Notes: generated by a model from the sequence alone, not told the origin. Positions 27,288 to 37,706 are shown, numbered from the stretch's first letter. The stretch is 64,000 bases of DNA from Oscillospiraceae bacterium (GCA_017548065.1 JAFYNQ010000004.1:1-64000), one strand, 5' to 3'. Numbers and translations: made by a program.

Positions 27288-30200
27288 TCAGCCGATGGAC
27301 AAAACGCCGTTTGCCTCGGTGATGGTCTTACCTTCGGCAGCAGCCTTGATGTAGCCGTACTCCAGGTAGTCAGCAGCCTTGGCGTTCTCCAGGGAGATCA
27401 CGCCGTCAGCAGCGGTGATGTACACCTCTGCGCCAGCCTTCAGGCCGTCCAGAGTGATGTAAGCCGCTGTTTCTGTATCCAGAGTGATGCCGCCGTTCTT
27501 TGCAGAAACAACCGCATTACCACCGACGGTCATCTTGAAGGTTTCGGTGGTTTTTCTCATGACATAGATACCGCCATCCACAAAGCCGCCGTACATATTG
27601 AGCTCAGCTCTTGCCTTCGCTGTGCCGGTCCAGCCGTGGACAAACACGTTGTCGCCCAAGCCACCGGTGGTGCCGTCGGGAGTAGCAGCGCCGCCCACGA
27701 TGGAGCCGCCGTACATGTTGACAACACCCATCATGATGTACAGGTTAGTACCGGTAACGCCTTCAGTACCCTCAATGGTAACGCCCTCATAGATGTTCAT
27801 GGTCTGCTGGGGCTTTGCCATAATAATGGTGGGCAGTGTGCTGTTCACGTGCTTGTAAGTACCGCCGATCAGGTTCAGGTTGCCGCGGCAGCTAATAGTA
27901 GCGCCGGCAACATTTGCTGTAGAGTCCACAGTAGAAGCGCCGGTAACAGTGCCGTTACCAATAATGGTCAGCAGATTGGTACTGCCGTTATCAACTGCAA
28001 ATGCGCGGCCTTCGCTGGTAATGTTATGACCATTCAGGTGGACACAAGCCTTCTTAATGTTGTAGTAGCCCTTATTCTCGGTCATGTCAGCTGCCAGGTA
28101 GTAGTGGCCGCCTTCTGCCAGAGACAGAGAACCGCCTGTGACAGCCTCCAGTGCGGTCCACTCCTTGACCTCGCCACAGTAGGTGCAAAGTGCCTTGGTG
28201 GTACCTTCTTCAAACACCAGGTTTGCATTATCGTACAGAGGGGCGGGGGCATCTGCGAGAGATGCCACGCCGTCTGTTACAGTAACGATCTTGCCTTCAA
28301 CAGCAGAAGAGATGAAGCCTGCATCAACGTAATCCTGCAGGTTTGCGTTGCTTGCGGTGAATGCTGCAGTAGCATTTACCTTAACATCAGCGCCCTTGGT
28401 CATGCGGCCAATCTGCACAGGCAGAGTGCTGTCGCAAACCAGTTCCTTGATTACAGTATCGCCAGCCAGAGTGACACTCAAGGGAGCGCCCTTGGAGTTA
28501 TCAATGATAACCTTACCATTCACAGTAACGCCGTTCAGAGTCAGCTTCAGTGCGGTCTCGTACTTTGCGCCTGCTTCGGTATAGGTTCTTGCGTAAACAT
28601 CGCCGTTGATCACGCCGCCCAGCAGGTTCACGTAGCCGCCGGCTGCCCAGAATGCATTGCCCTGAACTTCACCGATGTTGATCTCGGTGCCGTCATAGAC
28701 ATTGATAGAACCATCTTCTCTTGCACGGCAACCCATGACATCCAGCTTATCACTGGTCTTGGACCATGTGCCGCCGCAAACATTCACGAGAGTCTTCTGA
28801 CCAACGACCTCAAGGGTAGAACCGCAACGTTCAGCTTCAGTGGTAGTGCCTCTTGCGCCAACGATGTTACCTGCGCCCATAATGGTCAGCTTCTCACCGG
28901 TGTCCGCATAGAAGGAACGGGAGTTGCCTGTGCCGGTGTTAGCAAAGGTCTTGCCGTTCAGGTGGATACAAACCTCGTAAGATGTGGTGGCACCATCATT
29001 GATGGCGTAGTAGCCACCGTTAGCAGTGACATCGGACTCAAAGTAGTAGTGACCGGCATCCAGAGTAATCTTGCTGGTAGTAGCAACAGGCATGGGCTTC
29101 CATGTAACTGTCTTACCACAAGCAGGGCACTCTGCCTCTACTTCGCCGCCGTTTGCGAAGACAGTAGCCATAGCATTTGCCTTCTCGTAGACGGTGCTCA
29201 TGTCAACATCGCCGGGAGTGGGTTCGGGTTCGGGTTCAACGACTGCAGTTCTGGTATAGACATAGCCATAGAGAACATCGCCGTTGGCATCGGTGTAGAA
29301 ACGTGCGTAGTCGCCTACACGAAGCTCAGTGATCTCACCTTCCACAGTAGCGTTGGGAGATACATCAAAGATCTTACCGGTTTCTGCTACCTTACCGGTG
29401 TAAGCTGCGCCAGTACCGGTGATCACGCCGTTTTCAATAGCGGTGACGGTGGTGACCTTTGCGCCCTTTGCGCCGGTGTTGTTGGTAGCGCCCACTGCGA
29501 CAGTAAATTCTGTGCTGTTAACGTCGGTCAGGCAGATTGCGCTGGGTCTGTTACCTGCGCCGGACTGATCAACATAGTCAATACCAAGCAGTGTTGCATC
29601 AGGATCTGTAATTTCCTTGCTGTCTACCTTGGTCTTGTAGGTCTTGGTCTCACCATTGACAGACATCTCTACATAGTAGTAACCGTCAGCATCGGGGGTA
29701 CGGGTGGTTCTCTTGCTGGAGGAATCATACTGAGGCTCAACGACCCATGCCAGCACCCAAGTGGGTACGGGATCGGGAGTAGGCTCGGGATCCACAACAG
29801 CTGTTCTGGTCTTGATGTAGACATAGGTCAGCTGATTGTCGCTGTTCATGTAGCTGATGTAGGTATCGCCAGCGGTCAGCTGGGTAGCTGCACCGAAGGT
29901 AGCGCCGTAGGTTGCATCGGAAACGTCGAATACCTGAACGTCAGCTGCCAGGGTAGCGACAGCGTCGTTGGTCAGGGTCACAGTGTTACCCTCAACGGAA
30001 GCAACAGTGCCGTTGTATGCGCTACCGGCTGCAACAGAGTTGGGAAGGTTGTTGATAGCAGCCATAGCCTTGGTGAACTCAAAGCTATCGGTGTCGGTCA
30101 GGTAGATTACGAAGGGACGGCCCTTAGCACCGGTCTGATCTGCGTAGTCAATACCGTTACCGGTCTTATCAACACCGCGCTGGGTGGTCTTATAGGTGTT

Positions 30201-33200
30201 CACAACGCCGTTGACTGCCAGCTTCACATAGTAGTAGCCGTCAGCATCGGGAGTACGGGTGGTAACCTTGTCGGTGGAGTTGTACTGTGCATCCTCTGCC
30301 ATGAATGCCATGACCCAAACGGGGTTAGCTTCAGGAGTAGGCTCGGGAGCAACGTAGCCATCAGCAACGATGACATTGCTTTCAGCCTTCAGGGTCATGC
30401 CCTCAGCTGCAGGCAGGATCTGCTTGTTCACATAGTTAGCAGCATTGGGATTTGCAACGGTGATGACGCCGTCACCGGTGACATAAACCTTTGCATTCTC
30501 ACTGAGCTTAACCATGCTGAGTACTGCGCCGGAATTGCTGTCCAGCGTCAAGCCGCCGTTCTTTTCGGTGATAACAGCATCGCCGCCTACGGAAACCTTA
30601 TAGCTCTCAGTAGTCTTTGTTACGTAAATACCGCCGTCTACAAGGCCGCCGTACATATTGAACTCTGCTCTTGCCTTGGCAGTGCCGGAATGACCGAGGA
30701 GATAGATGTTATCGCCCAAGCCACCGGTGGTTCCGTTGGGAGTAGCAGTGCCGCCCTTGATCTCGCCGCCGTACATATTCACAACACCCATCATAACGTA
30801 CAGGTTAGTACCGGTAACGCCCTCAGTGCCCTCAATGGTAACACCCTCGTAGATGTTCATGGTCTCCTGAGGTCTTGCCATGATGATGGTGGGCAGTGTG
30901 CTGTTAGCGTGCTTGTAAGTACCGCCGATCAGGTTCAGGTTGCCACGGACGCTGATGGTAGCGCCGGCAACGTTAGCAGTTGCAGTGGAGGTGTTGCCAC
31001 CGGTCACAACGCCGTTACCAATAACGGTCAGCACGTTGGCAGAGCCGCTTTCAACTGCAAATACACGAGAAGTACTGGTGATGTTATGACCGTTCAAGTG
31101 GACACAAGCAGTCTTAACATTGTAGTAACCCTTGTTGTCAGTCATGTCAGCTGCCAAGTAGTAGTGGCCGCCCTCTTCCAGAGATGCAGAAGAAGCAGTA
31201 ACAGCCTCAAGTGCTGTCCACTCAACAACCTTGTCACAGTAGGTACACAGTGCCTTGGTAGTGCCTTCTGCGAAGGTCAGGTTGCTGTTGTCATAAACAG
31301 GGATATCGGGCAGCTCGGGCTCAGTGGGAGCAACTACAGAAGAACCGCCGGAGGTGATGTAGAAGTACAGAACTTCCTTATTGGTATCCAGATACATACG
31401 GCCGCTGTTACCAACCTTGGGAGTTGCAGCAACGCCCTTGAATGCACCGGCACCGGAAACATCGTAGCAAACGAAGTTCTTGCTCAGGGTCACATCCACA
31501 ACGAAGGTCTCGCCGCTTCTGGTGTGGCTGATCTTCAGAACATTGCCATTGATCTCCTTGACAGTTGCAACCATAGCTGCCTCGGTGCTGGTCCATACGC
31601 CGGTGCAGTAGATCGCAGACTGTGCGCTGATAATGACACCATTCTTAAAGGAAACGGCAATTGCGCCGTTTGCGGTTTCCATGTAGTTGATAGCCTTTTC
31701 ACCCAGCACCTTGTAGGAGCTGATCTTGCCATCAATTGCCAGGTCAATGGTGTAGTAACCGTTGGCATCGGGAGTACGGCTGGTGACCTTCTTATCCTTC
31801 AGTGTGCCGTTCTCCTCAACCTTGATAGTCTTGGTCTGGGGATTTACGTTCCAAGCCATCTTGGTCTCAGTGGGACGCTTACGGACGTAGATGAGTTCCA
31901 CTTCGCCGTTGGAGTTGTTGAAGCACTGGATTTGGTCATTGACCTGAAGCTTGGTAGCTTCGCCCCACTGCTTGTCGTAATTGTCGCTTACATTGTAGAC
32001 CTTGCACTTGCTGCTCATCTTGAAGCTGTAAGTCTTGCCGGTCTCGGTGTAGAAGGTGGATACGGTCTTGCCGTTGATGGCAGTTACATCATGGTTCAGG
32101 TACAGCTTGCTGCCGCCCAGAACAGAAGTAGTCTCGTATGCCTTCTTGATCACACCATTGGACTCAACCTTCAGCGCAAAAGTCTGAGGAGACTGGGCAT
32201 CCATCATGGTAGCAATTTCAATATCCTTGGTCTTGACAGTAACTGTCTTGCCACCGGTGGTACACTCAAATACATACCAGCCCTCTGCATCCTTTTCACG
32301 GGTGGTGTGGCCGTTGGCGTCCACGGTCTTGATACGGGTCTTGCTGAAGTAAATGTCAGCCTCAACCTTACGCTGACGAACCAGAATGATGGCGATTTCG
32401 CCCTTCATGTTGGTGTAGCACTGAATGTTATCATTCATCTGCAAGGTGGTACGTTCGCCACGTGCCTTTTCGTAGGCAGAGGAGAAGTTGTAGATCTTGC
32501 AGTCTTCAGCCAGCTTGGGGGTATAGGTCTTTTCGTTGGTGGGGTTATACAGCACCAGCACATCCAGCCGCTTGACGATGGTGTTCAGGTACTGCTTGCT
32601 ACCGCCGGTAATGGCAGCAGTTTCATAAGCCTCAATGACCACATTATTGGAATTCACCTTCAGAGCAAAGGTCTGGGGACCCTGGGAATCCATGAAGTTC
32701 GCAGTCTCTCTGCTGTTGGTCTTAACGGTGACCTTCTTGCCCTCGCAGATACATTCGTAGATGTACCAGCCGTCAACGGGCACACGGGTGGTCTCCTGCT
32801 TGGTGGAATCCCACTTACGGGTGACGCTGAAGTACATGGGAGCGTCAACCAGTCTTCTGATGACGTAGATGTAGTTGATCTCGCTCTTGGCGTTACGCCA
32901 CATGATACAGTAGTCACCGATCTGGGGAGTGGTGGTCTCGCCCTTGTTCTTGCCGGACATGTTGTAGACCTTGCAATCCGCAGTCATAATGCGGTTGCTG
33001 ATGTTCTCGGCATTGGTGGAGGGAGCCATAGAGAGGATAGAGCCGGTAACATTGACAATGTTATAGCCCACGAATGCGGCATAACCTGCAACGCACTCGC
33101 CTTCCCAGACGTAGGTGATCACATCGCCGTCCAGCTCCAGAGCAACGCTACGGTTGTTCTGAGAGTCGATCTTGTCAACGATAGCCTTATCCTGGGTCTT

Positions 33201-34481
33201 GTAGGTCTTGATCTTGCCTTCCTCGTCCATCATTTCAATGGTGTACCAGCCGCCAACAGGCTCACGGGTGGTGGACTTATTGGCGGAGCTGTACTTCTTG
33301 GTCACGTTGAAGTACATCTGGCTGTCTACCAAACGGTGTGCAACGAATACCAAAATGACCTCGCCCTCGGTGTTTTCAAAGGTAACGATACGGTCGCCGA
33401 TCTTCAGAGAGTCAACAGCCTTGCCACGGACATCGGGTTTCGCTGCCAGGCTCACGTCGTAGATCTTGGCATCGGCTGCCAGAGTCTTGGTATACTGATC
33501 CATTTTGCCGGAAATCTGTGCCTCAGCAGTGAAGGTAGAACCGTTGACTTCAATGACATCGTATGTTTCGCAACCCAGCAGGCCACGGATACCGGTAGCT
33601 GCCAGCATATTGTCAACGATGTAGCCGTTCTCATCCAGCACCAGACCGGTGTGAGCCTTGAAGCGGTTCTTGTTATCAATGGTATTGACGATACCCTGAA
33701 TATTACACTTCAGCTCCACGTATTCGCCGTTTACGTAGAAGGGAATGGTGTAGTAACCGTTCTCGTCAGGCGTACGCTTGGTCTGCTTCAGTGTGGAGTC
33801 GTACATACCGGTGTCTGCGCGCCAGTAGACAGGAGACTCTACAGGGTGAGAGATGGCATACACGTGGGTAGCTTCGCCCAAGCCATTGGAGTAAACAGTC
33901 ACACTGTCCATAGGCTGCAGATCTTCAGGTGCAATAATTGCACCGGGAACTTCTGCATTGGGAGCTACGTCATAAATCTGGGTAACATCAGCCAGAGCGA
34001 TCTCCATAGTCATGCCGTTCATTGCCATGGAAGAGTTCAGAGTGATGCTGCCGTTGCCGGCGCTACGGACGTAGAACATTCTGGCAGTTTCTGTTGCCAG
34101 AGTCTTGGGATCCACAACATCAATAATGACGCCGTCGGCATCCTGAACGATGCCCATGCAGTCCATAGTATCAATGTAGTTGACCAGCTGCTTGTCGGCT
34201 GCGGGGATCTCTACCACCTCGCCATTGTAGGCGTAGCGGATACGGTAGACACCGTCCTCGCCGGGTTCACGTGTGGACAAGCCGGATTCCGAGTTCTGGG
34301 TATACGTTGCACGGTCAAGGTTCCAGTACAAATCGGCACGGCCGCCCTGAGGACCATCTGCCTGCTGCTCGCCGCCGCCCAGCACCAATGCCAATACGAC
34401 ACCGGCAACTGCCAAAAGCGCAACGATAGCAACTACCAGCCAGATCCACAGTTTGCTTTTCTTGGTTGCTTCCTTCTTCAT
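27288..34481 (-). CDS. Giant membrane-anchored modular surface protein (2,397 aa)
   Basis: ATG at 34481 after GAAAGGGG, the same ribosome site as the paralogue ending at 15791. It has the same signal anchor (KKSKLWIWLV... to a GGGE turn) and the same following segment NSESGLSTREPGEDG. Eight YW-type repeats are seen: six between residues 45 and 1060, and two more near 1390 and 1580 that begin WVMAF/WVLAW. CxxC modules lie near residues 1077 (CTYC), 1784 (CPAC) and 2099 (CTYC), each leading into beta-helix turns of the VNMYGG type. The first and last CxxC modules are close copies, so part of the gene was duplicated internally. Extracellular and structural; no catalytic motif is recognised. Its function is unknown. 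Confidence 0.9.
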   Translation of the reverse strand: MKKEATKKSKLWIWLVVAIVALLAVAGVVLALVLGGGEQQADGPQGGRADLYWNLDRATYTQNSESGLSTREPGEDGVYRIRYAYNGEVVEIPAADKQLVNYIDTMDCMGIVQDADGVIIDVVDPKTLATETARMFYVRSAGNGSITLNSSMAMNGMTMEIALADVTQIYDVAPNAEVPGAIIAPEDLQPMDSVTVYSNGLGEATHVYAISHPVESPVYWRADTGMYDSTLKQTKRTPDENGYYTIPFYVNGEYVELKCNIQGIVNTIDNKNRFKAHTGLVLDENGYIVDNMLAATGIRGLLGCETYDVIEVNGSTFTAEAQISGKMDQYTKTLAADAKIYDVSLAAKPDVRGKAVDSLKIGDRIVTFENTEGEVILVFVAHRLVDSQMYFNVTKKYSSANKSTTREPVGGWYTIEMMDEEGKIKTYKTQDKAIVDKIDSQNNRSVALELDGDVITYVWEGECVAGYAAFVGYNIVNVTGSILSMAPSTNAENISNRIMTADCKVYNMSGKNKGETTTPQIGDYCIMWRNAKSEINYIYVIRRLVDAPMYFSVTRKWDSTKQETTRVPVDGWYIYECICEGKKVTVKTNSRETANFMDSQGPQTFALKVNSNNVVIEAYETAAITGGSKQYLNTIVKRLDVLVLYNPTNEKTYTPKLAEDCKIYNFSSAYEKARGERTTLQMNDNIQCYTNMKGEIAIILVRQRKVEADIYFSKTRIKTVDANGHTTREKDAEGWYVFECTTGGKTVTVKTKDIEIATMMDAQSPQTFALKVESNGVIKKAYETTSVLGGSKLYLNHDVTAINGKTVSTFYTETGKTYSFKMSSKCKVYNVSDNYDKQWGEATKLQVNDQIQCFNNSNGEVELIYVRKRPTETKMAWNVNPQTKTIKVEENGTLKDKKVTSRTPDANGYYTIDLAIDGKISSYKVLGEKAINYMETANGAIAVSFKNGVIISAQSAIYCTGVWTSTEAAMVATVKEINGNVLKISHTRSGETFVVDVTLSKNFVCYDVSGAGAFKGVAATPKVGNSGRMYLDTNKEVLYFYITSGGSSVVAPTEPELPDIPVYDNSNLTFAEGTTKALCTYCDKVVEWTALEAVTASSASLEEGGHYYLAADMTDNKGYYNVKTACVHLNGHNITSTSRVFAVESGSANVLTVIGNGVVTGGNTSTATANVAGATISVRGNLNLIGGTYKHANSTLPTIIMARPQETMNIYEGVTIEGTEGVTGTNLYVMMGVVNMYGGEIKGGTATPNGTTGGLGDNIYLLGHSGTAKARAEFNMYGGLVDGGIYVTKTTESYKVSVGGDAVITEKNGGLTLDSNSGAVLSMVKLSENAKVYVTGDGVITVANPNAANYVNKQILPAAEGMTLKAESNVIVADGYVAPEPTPEANPVWVMAFMAEDAQYNSTDKVTTRTPDADGYYYVKLAVNGVVNTYKTTQRGVDKTGNGIDYADQTGAKGRPFVIYLTDTDSFEFTKAMAAINNLPNSVAAGSAYNGTVASVEGNTVTLTNDAVATLAADVQVFDVSDATYGATFGAATQLTAGDTYISYMNSDNQLTYVYIKTRTAVVDPEPTPDPVPTWVLAWVVEPQYDSSSKRTTRTPDADGYYYVEMSVNGETKTYKTKVDSKEITDPDATLLGIDYVDQSGAGNRPSAICLTDVNSTEFTVAVGATNNTGAKGAKVTTVTAIENGVITGTGAAYTGKVAETGKIFDVSPNATVEGEITELRVGDYARFYTDANGDVLYGYVYTRTAVVEPEPEPTPGDVDMSTVYEKANAMATVFANGGEVEAECPACGKTVTWKPMPVATTSKITLDAGHYYFESDVTANGGYYAINDGATTSYEVCIHLNGKTFANTGTGNSRSFYADTGEKLTIMGAGNIVGARGTTTEAERCGSTLEVVGQKTLVNVCGGTWSKTSDKLDVMGCRAREDGSINVYDGTEINIGEVQGNAFWAAGGYVNLLGGVINGDVYARTYTEAGAKYETALKLTLNGVTVNGKVIIDNSKGAPLSVTLAGDTVIKELVCDSTLPVQIGRMTKGADVKVNATAAFTASNANLQDYVDAGFISSAVEGKIVTVTDGVASLADAPAPLYDNANLVFEEGTTKALCTYCGEVKEWTALEAVTGGSLSLAEGGHYYLAADMTENKGYYNIKKACVHLNGHNITSEGRAFAVDNGSTNLLTIIGNGTVTGASTVDSTANVAGATISCRGNLNLIGGTYKHVNSTLPTIIMAKPQQTMNIYEGVTIEGTEGVTGTNLYIMMGVVNMYGGSIVGGAATPDGTTGGLGDNVFVHGWTGTAKARAELNMYGGFVDGGIYVMRKTTETFKMTVGGNAVVSAKNGGITLDTETAAYITLDGLKAGAEVYITAADGVISLENAKAADYLEYGYIKAAAEGKTITEANGVLSIG
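27290..28240 (-). repeat. Intragenic duplication, copy 2
   Basis: About 900 bp encoding a CTYC module and its beta-helix repeats. It closely matches 30350-31290 at base level, with an offset of about 3.06 kb; for example, both contain GCTTGTAAGTACCGCC and CGCCCAAGCCACCGGTGG in register. Confidence 0.75.
30350..31290 (-). repeat. Intragenic duplication, copy 1
   Basis: Partner of 27290-28240. The similarity runs through the CTYC motif and the following beta-helix, with many synonymous differences, so the duplication is not brand new. Confidence 0.75.
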
Positions 34482-34577
34482 ATATTGTTCCCCTTTCTTG
34501 TTCTTGAGAGGTCATATCTGTCTGCTACAACACTCCACGGCATGAAGGAATATCGGTAGCTACACATATTCAATGAT

Positions 34578-34606
34578 ATGATATCATGAAAATGTCCAAA
34601 ATGCAA
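34578..34606 (-). promoter_or_regulatory. Promoter of giant surface gene 3
   Basis: TTGCAT (34601-34606), a 17-nt spacer and TATCAT (34578-34583) on the minus strand, giving a leader of about 90 nt. Confidence 0.5.
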
Positions 34607-34665
34607 CGAGAAGTTTTCTATATTTATGGACAAAACCTTCAACATTCCCTGCCTCTTCACTCTAT

Positions 34666-34706
34666 AAAAAGAGAATGCGTCACCGACTTTCGGTGACGCA
34701 TTCTCT
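34666..34706 (-). terminator. Terminator after gpsA
   Basis: A 16-bp perfect stem GAGAATGCGTCACCGA / TCGGTGACGCATTCTC with a 3-nt loop; U-run on the minus strand. Confidence 0.93.
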
Positions 34707-34712
34707 GCTGTT

Positions 34713-35711
34713 TTATTCATTTTCGGGGCGCTGTTCACGGGTCATGAGCGCCATGACCTCACTGCGGGCATCTGCGCCGCAATTGACAACAGCGTTCACC
34801 GCCCGGACGATGGGCATATCCACCTGATACTTTTCCATCAGGCGCATAGCGGCTGCCAGTGCATGGATACCCTCCACCACCATGCCAACCTGCTTCACTG
34901 CCTCTTCCGGAGCAATGCCCTGACCCAACAGCATGCCGCAGCGGTTGTTACGGCTGTGGACACTGGTGGCGGTAACGATCAGGTCACCGATGCCTGCCAG
35001 ACCGTAGAAGGTACGACTGTCGCAGCCCATGGCAGAGCCCAGCCTTGTGATCTCCGCCATACCACGGGTGATCAGCGCTGCCTTGGTGTTATCGCCGTAG
35101 CCCAGACCCAAAGCGATGCCGGAGCCCAGCGCCATAATATTTTTCATTGCGCCGCAAAGCTCAACGCCCAGCACATCTTCATTGGTATACACACGCATGC
35201 AGGTGTTGGAGAAAACCTCCTGCACCAGCTCTGCCGCTGCCAGGTCTTCGCAGGCAGAGACGATGGTGGTAGGCAGATCCTTTGCCACCTCTTCTGCGTG
35301 GGTAGGACCGGACAGAGCCACCAGCTTTACAGTGGGATTTTTGATCTCATCCCCGATGATCTGTGTCATGGTAAAGAGGGTGTCTGCTTCAATGCCCTTT
35401 GCCACGTCCACGATCACCTGACCGTCCCGGATATGGGGTGCGGCGGCTTTTGCGGTACTGCGGACAAACACAGAGGGGACAGCAAACAGAAGAACGTCCT
35501 TATCTGCGCAGACCTCTGCAATTTCTTTTGTAAATACGATCTCGTCAGGGATCACCATGCCCGGCAGGTTGGGATGGCGACGGGTGGCAGAAAAGGTCTC
35601 CACCTCCGCAGCCAGCGCAGACCACACTGCGACATCGTGACCGCTGATACAAAGCATTCTTGCCAGTGCCATACCCCAGGTACCGGCACCCAATACACCG
35701 ATTTTTTTCAT
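34713..35711 (-). CDS. gpsA: Glycerol-3-phosphate dehydrogenase [NAD(P)+]
   Basis: 332 residues, the usual length. It reduces dihydroxyacetone phosphate to sn-glycerol-3-phosphate for phospholipid synthesis. The sequence shows the Rossmann motif GAGTWGMALA at the N-terminus, SGPTHAEEV, the catalytic Lys region in AMKNIMALGSGIALGLGYGDN, and the C-terminal TRxGMAEITRLG and GLAGIGDL motifs. The AAGGA ribosome site overlaps the stop codon region of the flavin reductase gene 9 nt upstream, so the two are cotranscribed. Confidence 0.97.
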   Translation of the reverse strand: MKKIGVLGAGTWGMALARMLCISGHDVAVWSALAAEVETFSATRRHPNLPGMVIPDEIVFTKEIAEVCADKDVLLFAVPSVFVRSTAKAAAPHIRDGQVIVDVAKGIEADTLFTMTQIIGDEIKNPTVKLVALSGPTHAEEVAKDLPTTIVSACEDLAAAELVQEVFSNTCMRVYTNEDVLGVELCGAMKNIMALGSGIALGLGYGDNTKAALITRGMAEITRLGSAMGCDSRTFYGLAGIGDLIVTATSVHSRNNRCGMLLGQGIAPEEAVKQVGMVVEGIHALAAAMRLMEKYQVDMPIVRAVNAVVNCGADARSEVMALMTREQRPENE

Positions 35712-35720
35712 AGCGTTTCC

Positions 35721-36242
35721 TTACTCTGCGATATACGCAGCTGTGATCTCGCCATAGTAGGCGATGTGATAGTCACCCTCGTTCCGGGTTCCCTTGGCAT
35801 AGAAGCGGTCATCATACTCCGGGAAGATGGCGGAAGGCTCCTGCGCCTGCTTATAAATCACCTTGCACTCCAGCGTCAGCGGCAACTGACGGATGGCAGG
35901 CACGGAGACAGTCTCCCCTTCTTCCGTGGTCAGTCCCAGCTGCGCCAGCTTATCGGCATCTCTGCCGGAAACCGTGCCGCAGACGGAGATAATGTTCTTA
36001 TCCGCCTCACCCATGGGGACATTGACGGTAAACTCGCCATTTGCCTCCAGCAGCTGCTTTGTATAGCGGCTTTCCCGGACAAAGGCGATGAAAATGGGCT
36101 TGCCCCACTGGACACCGATAGTACCCCAACCGATGGTCATGGTGTTTACCTTGTCATCCGCCTTTGTGGTCAGCAGGATGCCACCACCGATCCGCTCCAT
36201 AATATGACCGGCGTAGTCCCATACATTTACGTGTTTTTTCAT
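35721..36242 (-). CDS. Flavin reductase-like (FMN-binding) protein
   Basis: 173 residues, ATG after AAGGAG. The sequence shows a flavin-reductase split-barrel fold: MERIGGGILLTTKADDKVNTMTIGWG, the PIFIAFVRESRYT strand, and FTVNVP near the FMN site. Members reduce flavins with NAD(P)H or act as FMN-binding oxidoreductases. It is followed closely by gpsA; no functional link is obvious. Confidence 0.88.
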   Translation of the reverse strand: MKKHVNVWDYAGHIMERIGGGILLTTKADDKVNTMTIGWGTIGVQWGKPIFIAFVRESRYTKQLLEANGEFTVNVPMGEADKNIISVCGTVSGRDADKLAQLGLTTEEGETVSVPAIRQLPLTLECKVIYKQAQEPSAIFPEYDDRFYAKGTRNEGDYHIAYYGEITAAYIAE

Positions 36243-36262
36243 AGAAGCTCCTTTTAGAGAGA

Positions 36263-36320
36263 CCGGGCGGCAGATTGCCGCCCCTACAGGTTAGAGAGTG
36301 GGCGGCAGGTCGCCGCCCGG
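36263..36320. repeat. Twin GGGCGGC hairpin repeat
   Basis: Two hairpins, GGGCGGCA / TTGCCGCCC (36265-36283) and GGGCGGC / GCCGCCC (36300-36318), with CCCCTACAGG between them. The CCCTACAG edge is shared with the element at 15642. It lies between the M20 peptidase and flavin reductase genes and could also act as an mRNA-processing or termination hairpin. Confidence 0.6.
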
Positions 36321-36328
36321 AGAAAAAC

Positions 36329-37675
36329 TTATTGACCGAAGGTCAGCTTGGCATTGTACTCGCCGTCATATTCCACGGCATCGCAGTCCAGCGCCAGCTT
36401 ATCCACAAATTCAAAGTACTCCTTCATAGAGTTGAAGGCAGGCTTGTAATTCTCAATCACGCTCTTTGCACGCTCGCCGCCGTTGCGCAGTGCCATTACC
36501 AGGAACACCAGCTGCACAGCTGCAGACTTGACACATGCCAGGTCGGGATTGGTGATGTAATACTCACTGCCGTGGGAGTTGCCCACTGCACCGCCGATGT
36601 GGGGATGCAGTGCAGGCATCACAGCGCCCACGTCGCCCATATCGGAGCAGCCGGTTCCCCAGCCTTCGGGATTGTAGACGACCTTTTCCGGTGCAACAAC
36701 TTCCTTCATTGCCTCAACGAACAGCAAAGAGCCATCCTCAGGGTGGATACGGGGCCAGTAACCGGGAACGTCCTGGAGGTGAACATTGGCGCCCAGGGCG
36801 GCAGCGGAAGCTGCCAGGGCACGGTTGACCTTGCGGTTGACCTCCACGATCTGCTCCATGGTAGCGCCACGGACGTAGCTTTCGATCTTTACGGTGTCGG
36901 GGATCGCATTGACAGCATCACCGCCGGCAGTAATAATGGGATGGACACGGATATGTGCGCTGTCCTGGAAGGTCTCACGCAGTGCGTTGATGGCATTCAG
37001 ACCCAGGTTTGCGGCATACAGCGCATTGACACCGTTATGGGGTGCGCCGCCTGCATGTGCCGAAACGCCCTTGTAGCAAATGGTCTTGGCAATACAGCCG
37101 TTGGAGCCCTTGGTGATGCCAACGGTGTCACCGCCGCCGGTATGGATCATGATGGCCATGTCTACGCCGTCCATCAATCCTCTGTACATGAATTCAGGCT
37201 TACCGCCAAAGTAACGGATGGTGCCTGCCTTACGCAGCTGCTCACGGTATTCCACCTCAATAAGCTCCTCTGCAGGCACAGCCACCAGCAGGATCTTACC
37301 GCACATCTCATCCAGAATACCCGGCTCCTTCAGTGCAGCTGCCAGGCCCAGCAGGCCTGCTGCCTGGGCGCAATGACCGCAAGCATGGACAGCGCCGGTC
37401 TCGGGATCAGCCTCGGGGTGGGCATAGCAGATCAGGGAGTCCAGTTCACCGAACACAGCAATGGTGGGGCCGGGACGGCCGGTGTCCACCAGGGCGGTAA
37501 AGCCGGGAATATCGCCGGCCAGAGTCAGCTCATAGCCCAGCTTAGCAAATGCCTCTTCCAGGTAGGCATGGGTCTTCCATTCCTTATAGCCGGTCTCGGG
37601 ATTCTTCCAGATGTAATCCAGTGCATCCAGGATCAGCTGACGGTGCTTTTCAACAGCTTCAATATACTTTTTCAT
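36329..37675 (-). CDS. M20-family metallopeptidase / amidohydrolase
   Basis: 448 residues; ATG preceded by GGGGGA. It is an AbgB/M20D-type amidohydrolase: VFGELDSLICYAHP, the metal-binding HACGHC segment, VPAEE with its catalytic Glu pair, and the lid-domain strand GVSAHAGGAPHNGVNAL. Members hydrolyse N-acyl amino acids or aminobenzoyl-glutamate-type amides in the cytoplasm. The family's common HACGHD reads HACGHC here. It is transcribed alone from its own promoter, divergent from azlCD. Confidence 0.92.
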   Translation of the reverse strand: MKKYIEAVEKHRQLILDALDYIWKNPETGYKEWKTHAYLEEAFAKLGYELTLAGDIPGFTALVDTGRPGPTIAVFGELDSLICYAHPEADPETGAVHACGHCAQAAGLLGLAAALKEPGILDEMCGKILLVAVPAEELIEVEYREQLRKAGTIRYFGGKPEFMYRGLMDGVDMAIMIHTGGGDTVGITKGSNGCIAKTICYKGVSAHAGGAPHNGVNALYAANLGLNAINALRETFQDSAHIRVHPIITAGGDAVNAIPDTVKIESYVRGATMEQIVEVNRKVNRALAASAAALGANVHLQDVPGYWPRIHPEDGSLLFVEAMKEVVAPEKVVYNPEGWGTGCSDMGDVGAVMPALHPHIGGAVGNSHGSEYYITNPDLACVKSAAVQLVFLVMALRNGGERAKSVIENYKPAFNSMKEYFEFVDKLALDCDAVEYDGEYNAKLTFGQ

Positions 37676-37706
37676 GGTTCATTCCCCCATAATTTATTCT
37701 CTGTTT

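Noticed and set aside
27129..34559. 2,476-codon plus-strand frame
   Set aside because: Same artefact of TTA/CTA/TCA avoidance in the sense gene; its start lies in intergenic repeat DNA.
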